Origin: Thermoproteota archaeon
Lineage (GTDB): Archaea; Thermoproteota; Methanomethylicia; Methanomethylicales; Methanomethylicaceae
DNA: 64,000 nucleotides
Assembly: GCA_020832905.1 (NCBI GenBank)
Contig: JAJHRG010000002.1
Coordinates: 124,001 to 188,000 of the forward strand
Reading direction: 5' to 3'
Below, piece after piece: positions 39,249 to 48,769 of the stretch. Numbering within the stretch: position 1 is the stretch's first letter; each line of letters opens with the position of its first letter. The notes under the pieces are model-generated. The model did not search any database and was not told the origin of the DNA. It worked only from the letters and a program-made list of their open reading frames with translations. The position numbers and the translations under genes are program-made.

Positions 39249-40503
39249 TGCAACACATGGTGGATTAATACTTTCAGAAGCATTTACCAAAAGAGGAGAT
39301 AATGTTACTTGTATTGATGTATATAAAACATTAAAAAAAGAAGATATTGAAAAATATTCAAAAGATTTTCAAATTAAACAAGAATTACCAAATTCTTTTA
39401 ATGAATATGATTTAATTGTAGTACCAGTTCACTTTCCTTTTAATAGAAATTCTAATAAAGTAATAACTCATCATGAAGCTGTTAAAATGCTTATTAGTAA
39501 TAATATTGATTTTCCTATTGTTGAAGTAACAGGAAGTTTTGGAAAAACTACTAGTATAAAATGTGCAATTTCTCTCTTGAGAAAGGACTTTTCTATTCTC
39601 TGTTTAATAAGTAATGAAATTTTATTTATAGATAAAAATAATGAAAGTATTTTATTGAGAAACAATAGTACTACTCCTGCAAATATAATTAAAGCCATAG
39701 AATTATGTCCAAAGAAACCAGATATTGCTATATTTGAAGTATCTCTTGGTGGAACAGGATTAGCAGATTTAGGTATAATAAAAAATGTTTATGATAATTA
39801 TCCAATAGCAAAAGGAACTTCTTCTGCATTAGAAGCAAAATTATCTATGATAAGAAATAAAAAGCCAGAAGGAAAAATTCTTCTAAATGCTGATGATCCT
39901 TTATTAAGAAATATTTCAATTAAAAATTGTCAATACTTTTCTACAAATTCTATTTGTGAAATATATGCTAAGGATATTACTATCACTTCAAATATAATAA
40001 AATTTATAGCAAAATTTAATGGTTTTATTACAATTAATGGTCCTTTATATTCAGAAATATTAATAGAAGCTAAAAATAAGCCAATAGGTAAACAACATAT
40101 AGAAAATATAATTGTTGGAGTTTCTATAGCAAAATTTTTTAATAATATTGAAGAAAAAATAGAAATTCCAAGTTATGTATTTGATAATAAAATGGTAATA
40201 GAGAATCCAGATTTTCCTATAATACTAAATAAAAGTCCTGCTATAAATGAAAAAGTTGTAGAAAGATCTATTAAAGATTATTTAGAGTTGTTTCCTCCAA
40301 TAAGATTGGAAATTGGTGGAAAATTAAAAACAACATGTGGATTTATAAATATTGAGAAATTAGCTCAAATTATTAATAATAGTCCATTTGAAGAAGTTTT
40401 TCTCTTTGGTGAAATTGGTGAAATTATAAGACCATTAATGAAAAAGAAAATAGTAGATCATAATAGAAGAAAAGTACCTATACTTCGTATTGAGAGGTCA
40501 TAA
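39229..40503 (+). CDS. cfbE: coenzyme F430 synthetase, MurF-like ligase (CfbE)
   Basis: 424 aa; EVTGSFGKTTSIKCAISLL, LNADDPLL; between cfbA and cfbD. Confidence 0.88.
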   Translation: MKILVIDATHGGLILSEAFTKRGDNVTCIDVYKTLKKEDIEKYSKDFQIKQELPNSFNEYDLIVVPVHFPFNRNSNKVITHHEAVKMLISNNIDFPIVEVTGSFGKTTSIKCAISLLRKDFSILCLISNEILFIDKNNESILLRNNSTTPANIIKAIELCPKKPDIAIFEVSLGGTGLADLGIIKNVYDNYPIAKGTSSALEAKLSMIRNKKPEGKILLNADDPLLRNISIKNCQYFSTNSICEIYAKDITITSNIIKFIAKFNGFITINGPLYSEILIEAKNKPIGKQHIENIIVGVSIAKFFNNIEEKIEIPSYVFDNKMVIENPDFPIILNKSPAINEKVVERSIKDYLELFPPIRLEIGGKLKTTCGFINIEKLAQIINNSPFEEVFLFGEIGEIIRPLMKKKIVDHNRRKVPILRIERS

Positions 40504-41590
40504 TATGTCAGTAATAATACATCCAAGACCTAGTCCAATTGCTGCTGCAATGTACATGCTTAGAGATTTAGATGTAGATGTAATTATTCTTCATGGACCA
40601 TCTGGTTGTTGTTTTGGTCCAGCTAGATTATTAGAAAAAGATGGTGTAAAAGTTTTTACTACTGCACTTTCAGAAAATGAGTTAATATTTGGTGGAGAAA
40701 AAAGATTAAGAAATATACTTAAGAAAATTAATGAATTATTTAAGCCAAAATTAATTGGTGTTGTTGGTACATGTGCTAGTATGATTATAGGTGAAAATAT
40801 AAAAAGAGTAGTAGAAGAGCTAAATCTAGCTAATAAAACCATATGTTGTAATGTACATAGTGGTTTAGGAGATAATACCATAGGTGCAATAGAAGTTCTT
40901 AAAGAAGCAATGAATTTAGGAATTATAAGTAAAGAAGAATTTGAAAGACAAAAGTACATGTTAGAAATGGCTACTTTATTAGAAAAAACAAGAGGTACTG
41001 CTAGATTAGAATATATACCTAATAGTCCTGGTGATAATCCAAAGAAAGTAGCATATGAAATTATTAATGATATAAGAAATAATAAGGAAGTAGCTTGTAT
41101 TCTTAATGCAAAAAAAGAAACAGCTTTTCTTTTTGCAGATATAATAATAGTTCTAAATGAAATTAAGAAAAAAATTGGAGGAAAAATTAAGTTTATAGCA
41201 AATTTAGATCCAAATATTGGTCTTCCTAGAATAAGAAATTATTCTAAAATTATATTAGAAGAATTAAATAGAAGAGGAATTAATATTGATTTTATTACAG
41301 GAGGATTAGATGAATATCCTATAGCAGGTGAAAAAGCAAAAGAAATTGTTTTAAATTCTTCTACAGAATTAGCAATAATTGCTGGAATACCACATGCAGT
41401 TGCTATAGAAGGAAAGGTAAAGACTATTGCAATAACTTCAGGCTCTAGAGCAACTTCAAATTTAAAATCCTTAGGTTATGATTATGTAGTAAATGAATAT
41501 GGTGCTCATAGAGTAACTTTAGGAAAAAAGTATATTCATAGATCTATTTTAGGAAATGCTATTAGAAAAATAATGAGGGATATTTCTTGA
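40490..41590 (+). CDS. cfbD: Ni-sirohydrochlorin a,c-diamide reductive cyclase, NifD-like (CfbD); likely start ATG 40505
   Basis: 366 aa; HGPSGCCFGPARLLEKDG, GVVGTCASMIIGEN; paired with NifH-like gene. Confidence 0.9.
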   Translation: MRGHNMSVIIHPRPSPIAAAMYMLRDLDVDVIILHGPSGCCFGPARLLEKDGVKVFTTALSENELIFGGEKRLRNILKKINELFKPKLIGVVGTCASMIIGENIKRVVEELNLANKTICCNVHSGLGDNTIGAIEVLKEAMNLGIISKEEFERQKYMLEMATLLEKTRGTARLEYIPNSPGDNPKKVAYEIINDIRNNKEVACILNAKKETAFLFADIIIVLNEIKKKIGGKIKFIANLDPNIGLPRIRNYSKIILEELNRRGINIDFITGGLDEYPIAGEKAKEIVLNSSTELAIIAGIPHAVAIEGKVKTIAITSGSRATSNLKSLGYDYVVNEYGAHRVTLGKKYIHRSILGNAIRKIMRDIS

Positions 41591-42372
41591 GATCTATAGC
41601 AATATATGGTAAAGGAGGAATAGGAAAATCTACTTTAGCATCAAATATAGCTTATGCTCTTAGTAAATTTGGATTAAAAGTTTTATTAATAGGATGTGAT
41701 CCAAAATCTGATTCTACAATAAATATTATTGGAAAACATATACCATCACTTTTAGATATAATGAAAACAAATAAAAATCCTTCTATTGATATGTTTTTAT
41801 TTAAAGGATCAAATAATATATCATGTATTGAAATAGGTGGTCCTGAACCGGGAATTGGATGTGCTGGAAGAGGAATAATAGTAGGAGTTAATTATATTTT
41901 TAAAAATTTAAACATTAATGATTATGATTTTATTATATTTGATGTACCAGCGGATATTGTTTGTGGAGGATTAGCAATTGTTGTAAAAGAAAAATATGCT
42001 GAAGGAGTAATTATAGTAACATCAGATGATTTTATGTCTATATATGCTGCAAATAATATTTGTAGAGGATTAAATACTATTAGAGTAAATGCTTTTGGAA
42101 TTTTATATAATAAATCTACAAAAAATGGTATAAAATATGTAGAAAAATTTTCAAGAAAAGTTAATCTTCCAATAATTGGAATAATACCTTATTCTGAAGA
42201 GATTATAAGTGCTAATAAAATGATGAAAACTGTAATAGAAGTTTATCCAAATTCAAATATTTCAAATATTATTAAATCTATTTCTTTATCTATTTTAAAT
42301 ATCAAAGAAGGAAGAATTCCTAATTGGTTATCAATAAATGAACTTGAGGAGATATTTTATGAAAATTCCTAG
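41587..42372 (+). CDS. cfbC: NifH-like reductase component (CfbC)
   Basis: 261 aa; IYGKGGIGKSTLASNIAYAL, GCDPKSDST, PGIGCAGRG. Confidence 0.92.
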   Translation: MRSIAIYGKGGIGKSTLASNIAYALSKFGLKVLLIGCDPKSDSTINIIGKHIPSLLDIMKTNKNPSIDMFLFKGSNNISCIEIGGPEPGIGCAGRGIIVGVNYIFKNLNINDYDFIIFDVPADIVCGGLAIVVKEKYAEGVIIVTSDDFMSIYAANNICRGLNTIRVNAFGILYNKSTKNGIKYVEKFSRKVNLPIIGIIPYSEEIISANKMMKTVIEVYPNSNISNIIKSISLSILNIKEGRIPNWLSINELEEIFYENS

Positions 42373-43723
42373 AGTTATTATTTCTGCAAATAATAGTGAT
42401 GCTGGAAAGACAATAATTACTTCTGCAATATTAAGAATATTAAAAAATAAAGGCTATAGAGTACAACCATTTAAAATAGGTCCTGATTATATTGATCCAA
42501 TGTATTTAACTAAAGCTTCTGGAAGAGCATGTAGAAATATAGATTCATGGATTATGAGTAAAGATATGATTCTTTATAATTTAATAAAAAGTTATGAAAA
42601 TACTGATTTTATTATAATAGAAGGTGTAAGAGGTCTTTATGAAGGTGCATCACCTATTAGAGATATTGGTAGTACTGCTCATATTGCTAAAATTTTATCT
42701 ACTCCAATAATTTTAGTTATGAATTGTAGAGGATTAACTAAAAGTATAGTTGCTCAAATAATTGGTTTTAAATCTCTTAATAAAAAATTAAGAATTTCAG
42801 GTGTAATATTAAATAATGTAAAAGATAAAATACATGAAGAAAAAATAAAAAAAGCTATTAATTATTATACAAATATTCCAATTATTGGTGTTCTTTATTA
42901 TTCTCCATTATTAAATATAAAAAAACGTCATCTAGGACTTATTACTCCTAATGAGATTAAAGAAATAAATAATGTAATAGAAAATGCTGCTAAATTATTA
43001 GAACCTAATTTAGATATTGATAAATTAATAGAAATAATGAATTCTAGTCCAGAAATTCATAGTGATTTTGAACTTAATTTTTTAAATAATGAAAAAATAA
43101 AAATAGGAGTATTCATGGATTGTGTTTTTTCATTTTATTATTATGAAAATTTAGAAATATTAAGAAAAATGAATGCTGAATTAATTTTCATTAATAGTTT
43201 ATCAGATAAGTACATAAGTGATGAAATTTCTGGTATTTTAATTGGTGGAGGATATCCAGAAGTTTTTGCTGAAGAATTAGAAAAAAATCAACCTCTTTAC
43301 TCTTCTATTAAGAAAAAAGCATTAGATGAAATGCCTATAATAGGAGAATGTGGTGGATTAATGTATTTATGCAAATCAATAAACTATAATGGAAGAAAAT
43401 ATAAAATGATAGGAATTTTTGATGGTGATGTTTATTTTTCTGATAAAGTAGTAGTAAGCTATGTTAAATTAGAAACAAAAATGAATAATATAATATCAAA
43501 AGAAGGAGAAATTATAAAAGGTCATGAATTTCATTATTCCTATATTGAAAATATTTCATCAGATTTTGTATTTTATGTGAAAAGAGGAAAAGGAATTAAA
43601 AATAAAATGGATGGTGCTTTTATTCATAAAACTTTAGGAATGTATACACATCTTCATTATTTATCATGTCCTAATGTGCCTAAGAATTTTATTTTTCATT
43701 GTAAGAATTACATTCATAAATGA
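42359..43723 (+). CDS. cfbB: Ni-sirohydrochlorin a,c-diamide synthase, CobB-like (CfbB)
   Basis: MKIPRVIISANNSDAGKTIITSAILR, FKIGPDYIDPMYLTKASGRACRNIDSWI, GECGGLMYLCKSI; start corrected to ATG 42359. Confidence 0.9.
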   Translation: MKIPRVIISANNSDAGKTIITSAILRILKNKGYRVQPFKIGPDYIDPMYLTKASGRACRNIDSWIMSKDMILYNLIKSYENTDFIIIEGVRGLYEGASPIRDIGSTAHIAKILSTPIILVMNCRGLTKSIVAQIIGFKSLNKKLRISGVILNNVKDKIHEEKIKKAINYYTNIPIIGVLYYSPLLNIKKRHLGLITPNEIKEINNVIENAAKLLEPNLDIDKLIEIMNSSPEIHSDFELNFLNNEKIKIGVFMDCVFSFYYYENLEILRKMNAELIFINSLSDKYISDEISGILIGGGYPEVFAEELEKNQPLYSSIKKKALDEMPIIGECGGLMYLCKSINYNGRKYKMIGIFDGDVYFSDKVVVSYVKLETKMNNIISKEGEIIKGHEFHYSYIENISSDFVFYVKRGKGIKNKMDGAFIHKTLGMYTHLHYLSCPNVPKNFIFHCKNYIHK

Positions 43724-44118
43724 ATAAAATTATTCTTAATTAATATCTTTGAGAAATTATATTTTTGTGAGATTTTATCTAAAGTTTCATTTGTAATTTT
43801 TGCAATATTATTCTTATCAATTTTAATTGCTATGATATTAATAACAAGAATAAATGAATTTTCTGAATTTGATATTGATGAATTTATATTAATTCCATAT
43901 TTTAAATCAATAGTATCTGCACTTAAATATCCACTAGATGTTTTTACATATAATTTTATATGACCAATTTTTGCCTTATTATTAATTAATTCCTTTGCAA
44001 TATTTTCTATTATTTCATGTACTATAGAATAAAATTCACTAGGAGTTATTAATCTATTAAATTGAATTTTTAATTCACATCCATAACCATTTGCTAAAAT
44101 TTCTTCATGAAAATTCAT
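43714..44118 (-). CDS. hypothetical protein coupled to COG0523-like GTPase
   Basis: 134 aa; overlaps the downstream/upstream neighbours by a few nt. Confidence 0.55.
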   Translation of the reverse strand: MNFHEEILANGYGCELKIQFNRLITPSEFYSIVHEIIENIAKELINNKAKIGHIKLYVKTSSGYLSADTIDLKYGININSSISNSENSFILVINIIAIKIDKNNIAKITNETLDKISQKYNFSKILIKNNFIHL

Positions 44119-44711
44119 TTAATCACCATATCAGCAAGTAGTTCAAGACCTATTCCATTTTTTGCAGATATTTTTAAAATAATTGCATTAGGATTAATTG
44201 CTCTTAATAATTCTTCATAGTATTTTATCTTATCTTCATTAATTACATCAATTTTATTTATAGCTATTATATTAGCATTGATTAATTGTCTTTTGATAAA
44301 TTTACTTAATTCATCATCTAATAATAGTTCTTCTCCTCTTTCTCCATCAAAAATTACAATTATTGGACCTTTTTCTATATCATTCTTTATCATTTTAATA
44401 CTATCATCAATAGAAGAAGGAATAGCAACACCTGATGGTTCTATCATTACAATATCTGGATTATAAAATTTTCTTAATTCATCTAAAGTATATACTAAAT
44501 TTACTAAAAGTTCACAACAAATACATCCTCCACCTATTTCTCTAACTTTTAATCCATATTCATTTATAATTCTTGCATCAACTGGTATTTCACCTATTTC
44601 ATTAACAATAATAGCTAATTTCTTATTTTTTCTTGCTATAATATTAGATAGAGCAATAATTGTTGTTGTTTTTCCACTTCCTAGAAATCCAGCTATTTGT
44701 ACTACCTTCAA
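44115..44711 (-). CDS. G3E P-loop GTPase of the CobW/COG0523-like metallochaperone type
   Basis: 198 aa; IAGFLGSGKTTTI, VNEIGEIPVDARI, GGGCICCEL, MIEPSGVA, INKID. Confidence 0.85.
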   Translation of the reverse strand: MKVVQIAGFLGSGKTTTIIALSNIIARKNKKLAIIVNEIGEIPVDARIINEYGLKVREIGGGCICCELLVNLVYTLDELRKFYNPDIVMIEPSGVAIPSSIDDSIKMIKNDIEKGPIIVIFDGERGEELLLDDELSKFIKRQLINANIIAINKIDVINEDKIKYYEELLRAINPNAIILKISAKNGIGLELLADMVIK

Positions 44712-44735
44712 TTTTTATCACATTAATGATTTTAA

Positions 44736-44903
44736 TTATTTTTTATTGAATTTAATTGCATGTTTTGTAATCTCTATTGAGCATGCATTATATTCAGAGC
44801 AAAATTCCTCACATTTTTCTGCATATATTTTTTCCTTATATATGAGTCCACATTCTTCACAAATATAATATAATTCTTCTCCTCTTTTTACTTCTTTTAC
44901 CAT
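44736..44903 (-). CDS. 55-aa zinc-binding small protein (not in ORF track)
   Basis: MVKEVKRGEELYYICEECGLIYKEKIYAEKCEEFCSEYNACSIEITKHAIKFNKK; CxxC plus further Cys/His. Confidence 0.6.
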   Translation of the reverse strand: MVKEVKRGEELYYICEECGLIYKEKIYAEKCEEFCSEYNACSIEITKHAIKFNKK

Positions 44904-44905
44904 AA

Positions 44906-45766
44906 TTAATTCTTAAATTTTCTCATTAATATTTCTTTCATTTTTATAGCATCTACATCAAGAATAGGACTTTCACTAATAATAACTGGAGATAAATTAA
45001 ATTCTTTAATAACTTCAGCTAACATTTCAAAATCAGGACCATAATCTTTTTCATCTAATGTATGATGACATTTCTCTCCTTTATCTGTAAATTCAATTTT
45101 AGTAAAATGACAATGTAAATTCTTTAATTCATTACTTCCAAGTCTATTTTCTATTTCAATTAATACTTTTCTATAATCATCTATAGTTTTAAATCTTCCT
45201 CTATCTCTTGCATGTAAATGTGCCCAATCTATTACTGGTTGAATATTATCTAAATTTTCACATAATGATATTATTTCATCTAATGATCCAAATTGAGAAA
45301 TTTTTCCCATGGTTTCAGGTCCAAGCTTAACATTTATATCTAAACTTTTCATTTCCTCTATTACTTCTTTTAATACATTTAAACATATTTCAAATGCTTC
45401 TTTTGGATTTCTTTCACCATAATATCCAACATGAAAAACTACAGGTTGAGCATTCATCCATTTAGATGCTAAAGCACATGCAATAAGTCTTTTTTTACTT
45501 GCTATTATTGTTTCTTTATCACCACATAAATTAATAAAATAAGATGCATGAAGACTTAATAAAATATCATTTTCTTTTGATTTTAATCCAAATAATTCAG
45601 CATCTTTTTGTTTTATTTGTGGCTTCATACCCCAACGAACTGCTTGATATTCAAAAGCATCAAGATTTTCTTCCTTTAATAATCTAGGAATATCAAATAA
45701 AGATGCTTTCATTTCCTTAAAAGATGGTGGAATTCCTGCAGGTCCAAATCTTGGTCTATCTGCCAT
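44906..45766 (-). CDS. endonuclease IV-like TIM-barrel (AP endonuclease 2 family)
   Basis: 286 aa; LLSLHASYFINLCG, VFHVGYYG, LGPETMGK, VIDWAHLHARDRG, LHCHFTKIE. Confidence 0.85.
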   Translation of the reverse strand: MADRPRFGPAGIPPSFKEMKASLFDIPRLLKEENLDAFEYQAVRWGMKPQIKQKDAELFGLKSKENDILLSLHASYFINLCGDKETIIASKKRLIACALASKWMNAQPVVFHVGYYGERNPKEAFEICLNVLKEVIEEMKSLDINVKLGPETMGKISQFGSLDEIISLCENLDNIQPVIDWAHLHARDRGRFKTIDDYRKVLIEIENRLGSNELKNLHCHFTKIEFTDKGEKCHHTLDEKDYGPDFEMLAEVIKEFNLSPVIISESPILDVDAIKMKEILMRKFKN

Positions 45767-45873
45767 AATATAATATTTAAAAGTAATTACGAATATTTTT
45801 TTCGCAAATAATAATTTTTAATTTAAATTTTATTAATTTTTAATAATTTTCACCATAAAGCTTATTAATTTAG

Positions 45874-46800
45874 ATGAAACATTATAAAATGATGAAGAAG
45901 TTATTACTTGTTTCAATATTACTTTTACTAATAGTAGGAACAGTATTAGCTTATAGTACTACATTTTCTTCAAATCCTATAAAATCTGAAAAAATAAAAG
46001 TTGTTGCTACTTTTTATCCTCTAGCATATTTAGCAGAAAAAATAGGAGGAGAAAGAGTTTCTGTTTATACATTAATACCATATAATGTAGAAGTTCATAA
46101 TTGGCAACCTTCTCCTTCTGATATAATGACTATTGAAAATTCAGATATTATAATATTAAATGGAGCAGGATTAGATTGGTGGTTTGAAAGTGAAATATTA
46201 CCATTAATTAATATAAGTGGAAAAATAATTGTTAATACAACAGAAGGATTACCTCTTATATTACATAATAATCAATATGATCCTCATACTTGGCTATCTC
46301 CATATATGGCAAAACTTCAAGCTGAAAAAATATTATCAGCACTTATTAAGAAAGATCCTTTAGGAGAGAAATATTACAAAGAAAGATTTAAAGAAATTGA
46401 AAGTAAATTAAATGAAATTGATGAAAAATATTTAATAGAATTAAAAAATAAGAAAAGAGATATTATAATTGTATCTCATGAGGCTTTTGGATATTTAGCA
46501 GAAAGATATGGATTTAAGCAAATAGGAATAATTGGAATATCAGCTGAAGAAGAGCCAAATCCTAGATTAATATTAGAAATAATTGAATTAATGAAAAAAT
46601 ATAATTTAACAACACTATATTTTGATCCTATTTATTCAGATAAATATGTAAAGATGATAAAAAATGAATTAGAAAATAAATTAGGAATTAATGTTAATGT
46701 TTTGAAGATTTATTTATGCTTAGGTCCAATAGATAATAAAGATTATTTTGAGCAATTAGAAGAAAATCTTGAATCATTAAAAAAAGGACTTGTAGAGTGA
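45874..46800 (+). CDS. metal ABC transporter substrate-binding protein (ZnuA-like)
   Basis: 308 aa; signal peptide; VVATFYPLAYLAEKIGG, EVHNWQPSPSDI, DPHTWLSPYMAK, SHEAFGYLAERYG. Confidence 0.9.
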   Translation: MKHYKMMKKLLLVSILLLLIVGTVLAYSTTFSSNPIKSEKIKVVATFYPLAYLAEKIGGERVSVYTLIPYNVEVHNWQPSPSDIMTIENSDIIILNGAGLDWWFESEILPLINISGKIIVNTTEGLPLILHNNQYDPHTWLSPYMAKLQAEKILSALIKKDPLGEKYYKERFKEIESKLNEIDEKYLIELKNKKRDIIIVSHEAFGYLAERYGFKQIGIIGISAEEEPNPRLILEIIELMKKYNLTTLYFDPIYSDKYVKMIKNELENKLGINVNVLKIYLCLGPIDNKDYFEQLEENLESLKKGLVE

Positions 46801-46804
46801 GATT

Positions 46805-47575
46805 ATGAAAGTAATAGAAGTAAGAAATTTAAATGTTATGAGAAATGGAAGATTAGTAATAAGAAATGCTAATTTTGAAATTAATAAAGGAGATTATGTA
46901 GGAATAATTGGACCAAATGGTGGAGGAAAAACTACTCTTCTTCTTACAATTCTTGGTCAATTACCTAGATTAAGTGGAACTATAAAATTATTTGAAAAAG
47001 ATATTGAAGAATTTAATGAATGGGAAAAAATTGCTTTTATTCCTCAAGATGCTATAAATTTTGATAATAATTTTCCAATAACAGTAAAAGAATTTGTTTC
47101 TCTTGGAAGATTAGGAAAAAATAAAATTGGAAGAAGATTAAATAAAGAAGATTGGGAGGAAGTAAATAAAGCATTAGAATTCATGGGAATTTCTGATATT
47201 GCAAATAAAAGAATAGGAGAAATTTCTATTGGACAAAAACAAAGAATGTTTTTAGCTATGGCATTAGTTAGAAATCCTGAATTAATAATATTAGATGAGC
47301 CAATATCTAATGTAGATCCTATTACTCAAGAAAAATTCTATAAAAAACTTTCAGATCTTAATTATAAAGAAGGAAAAACAATATTAGTAGTATCTCATGA
47401 TCTTTCTGCAGTATTTTGTAGAATGAATAAAGTAATATGTGTTAATGTGGATGTTAATATTGCAGAAATTAAAGAAAATACTGATATTCAAGGAATTTTA
47501 AGAAAAGCTTATGGTGAACATTTCTATTTTGTTTTTCATAAACATGAATGTAAAGGAGAATTTGAAAATGATTGA
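46805..47575 (+). CDS. metal ABC transporter ATPase (ZnuC-like)
   Basis: 256 aa; GPNGGGKTTLLLTILG, ISIGQKQRMFLAMALVRNPELIILDEP. Confidence 0.92.
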   Translation: MKVIEVRNLNVMRNGRLVIRNANFEINKGDYVGIIGPNGGGKTTLLLTILGQLPRLSGTIKLFEKDIEEFNEWEKIAFIPQDAINFDNNFPITVKEFVSLGRLGKNKIGRRLNKEDWEEVNKALEFMGISDIANKRIGEISIGQKQRMFLAMALVRNPELIILDEPISNVDPITQEKFYKKLSDLNYKEGKTILVVSHDLSAVFCRMNKVICVNVDVNIAEIKENTDIQGILRKAYGEHFYFVFHKHECKGEFEND

Positions 47576-48377
47576 ATTATTAAGCTATCAATTTTTTCAA
47601 AATGCAATTATTGGAGGATGTTTAATAGGAATTATATGTTCATGGATAGGATTATTTTTAGTATTGAGAAGGCAGGTAATGATAGTTGATGGAGCTGCTC
47701 ATACTGCTTTTGGTGGACTTGCTTTAGGATTATTATTAGGAATTGATCCATTTATTACTGCTTTAATAATAGTAATAATTTCAATATTGATAATTAATAA
47801 AATGAAAGCATTTACAGATTCTGCTATAGCATTAATGCTTGCTATAGGTTTTTCTATTGGGTTAATAATAATAAGTATAACAAGAGGATTTAGTATAGAT
47901 ATATTTAGCTATTTATTTGGTTCTATATTAACAATAAGTAGAGAAGAATTGTTAATTATTTCAATTGTTACTATATTTATAGCAATATTTCTTTTATTAT
48001 TTCATAAAGAACTTATTGCAATTACATTTAATGAAAGAAATGCAAGAATAATGGGAATTCCAGTAGATTTAATTTCTAATATTTTTAATTTAATTATAGC
48101 AATTACAATAATTCTTTCAATAAAAATTGTAGGAGTAATTCTTATAGTTGCACTTATTACTATTCCTGCATTAACAGCATTACAAATAAAAACATCTTTT
48201 AATAATACAGTTATTATTTCAGTTTTAATAGGAGTAATAGGAGTAATTCTAGGTATATTTATTTCAGCATTATATAAATTAGCAACATCAGGTGTAATAG
48301 TTTTTATATTAGTTTCTATTTATGCTATAGTTTATTTATACTCAAAAATAGAAATTATAAAGAGGAGAACTTCATGA
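47568..48377 (+). CDS. metal ABC transporter permease (ZnuB-like)
   Basis: MIELLSYQFFQNAIIGGCLIGIICSWIGLFLVLRRQVMIVDGAAHTAFGGLALGLLLG; start corrected from 47511. Confidence 0.9.
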   Translation: MIELLSYQFFQNAIIGGCLIGIICSWIGLFLVLRRQVMIVDGAAHTAFGGLALGLLLGIDPFITALIIVIISILIINKMKAFTDSAIALMLAIGFSIGLIIISITRGFSIDIFSYLFGSILTISREELLIISIVTIFIAIFLLLFHKELIAITFNERNARIMGIPVDLISNIFNLIIAITIILSIKIVGVILIVALITIPALTALQIKTSFNNTVIISVLIGVIGVILGIFISALYKLATSGVIVFILVSIYAIVYLYSKIEIIKRRTS

Positions 48378-48757
48378 TTATAAGTATATCTCTTCCTGAT
48401 GATCTTTTAGAAGAACTTGATAAAATATTAAGTAAGGAGTGGTATGTAAGTAGATCAGAAGCACTTAGACATGCTATAAGAAAGTATATCTATGAGTATA
48501 AAGATTTAGAAAAAATAGAAGGAGAAGTTATTGCTACTCTTACTATTCTTTATGAAAAATTTAGTGAAGAAGATATAAGACATAAATTTATGGACATAAT
48601 AGTAGCATTTATTCATGTCCATATTAATAATAATAAATGTCTTGAGGTAATGGTAGTAAAAGGAAATGCTGAAAAATTAAGAAAAATGATTAGTGAATTA
48701 AAAGCAAGAAAAAATATAGAAAACATTGGAGTTTCAATTATATATAGAGAAATATAA
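48374..48757 (+). CDS. nikR: NikR-family nickel-responsive regulator
   Basis: 127 aa; RHH N-terminus, ACT-like C-terminus with H-x10-H-x-H-x5-C (HKFMDIIVAFIHVHINNNKC). Confidence 0.9.
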   Translation: MIISISLPDDLLEELDKILSKEWYVSRSEALRHAIRKYIYEYKDLEKIEGEVIATLTILYEKFSEEDIRHKFMDIIVAFIHVHINNNKCLEVMVVKGNAEKLRKMISELKARKNIENIGVSIIYREI

Positions 48758-48769
48758 TAATTGATAATT

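Noticed and set aside
39471-40959. Minus ORFs 39471..39698 and 40591..40959
   Set aside because: Antisense to cfbE and cfbD
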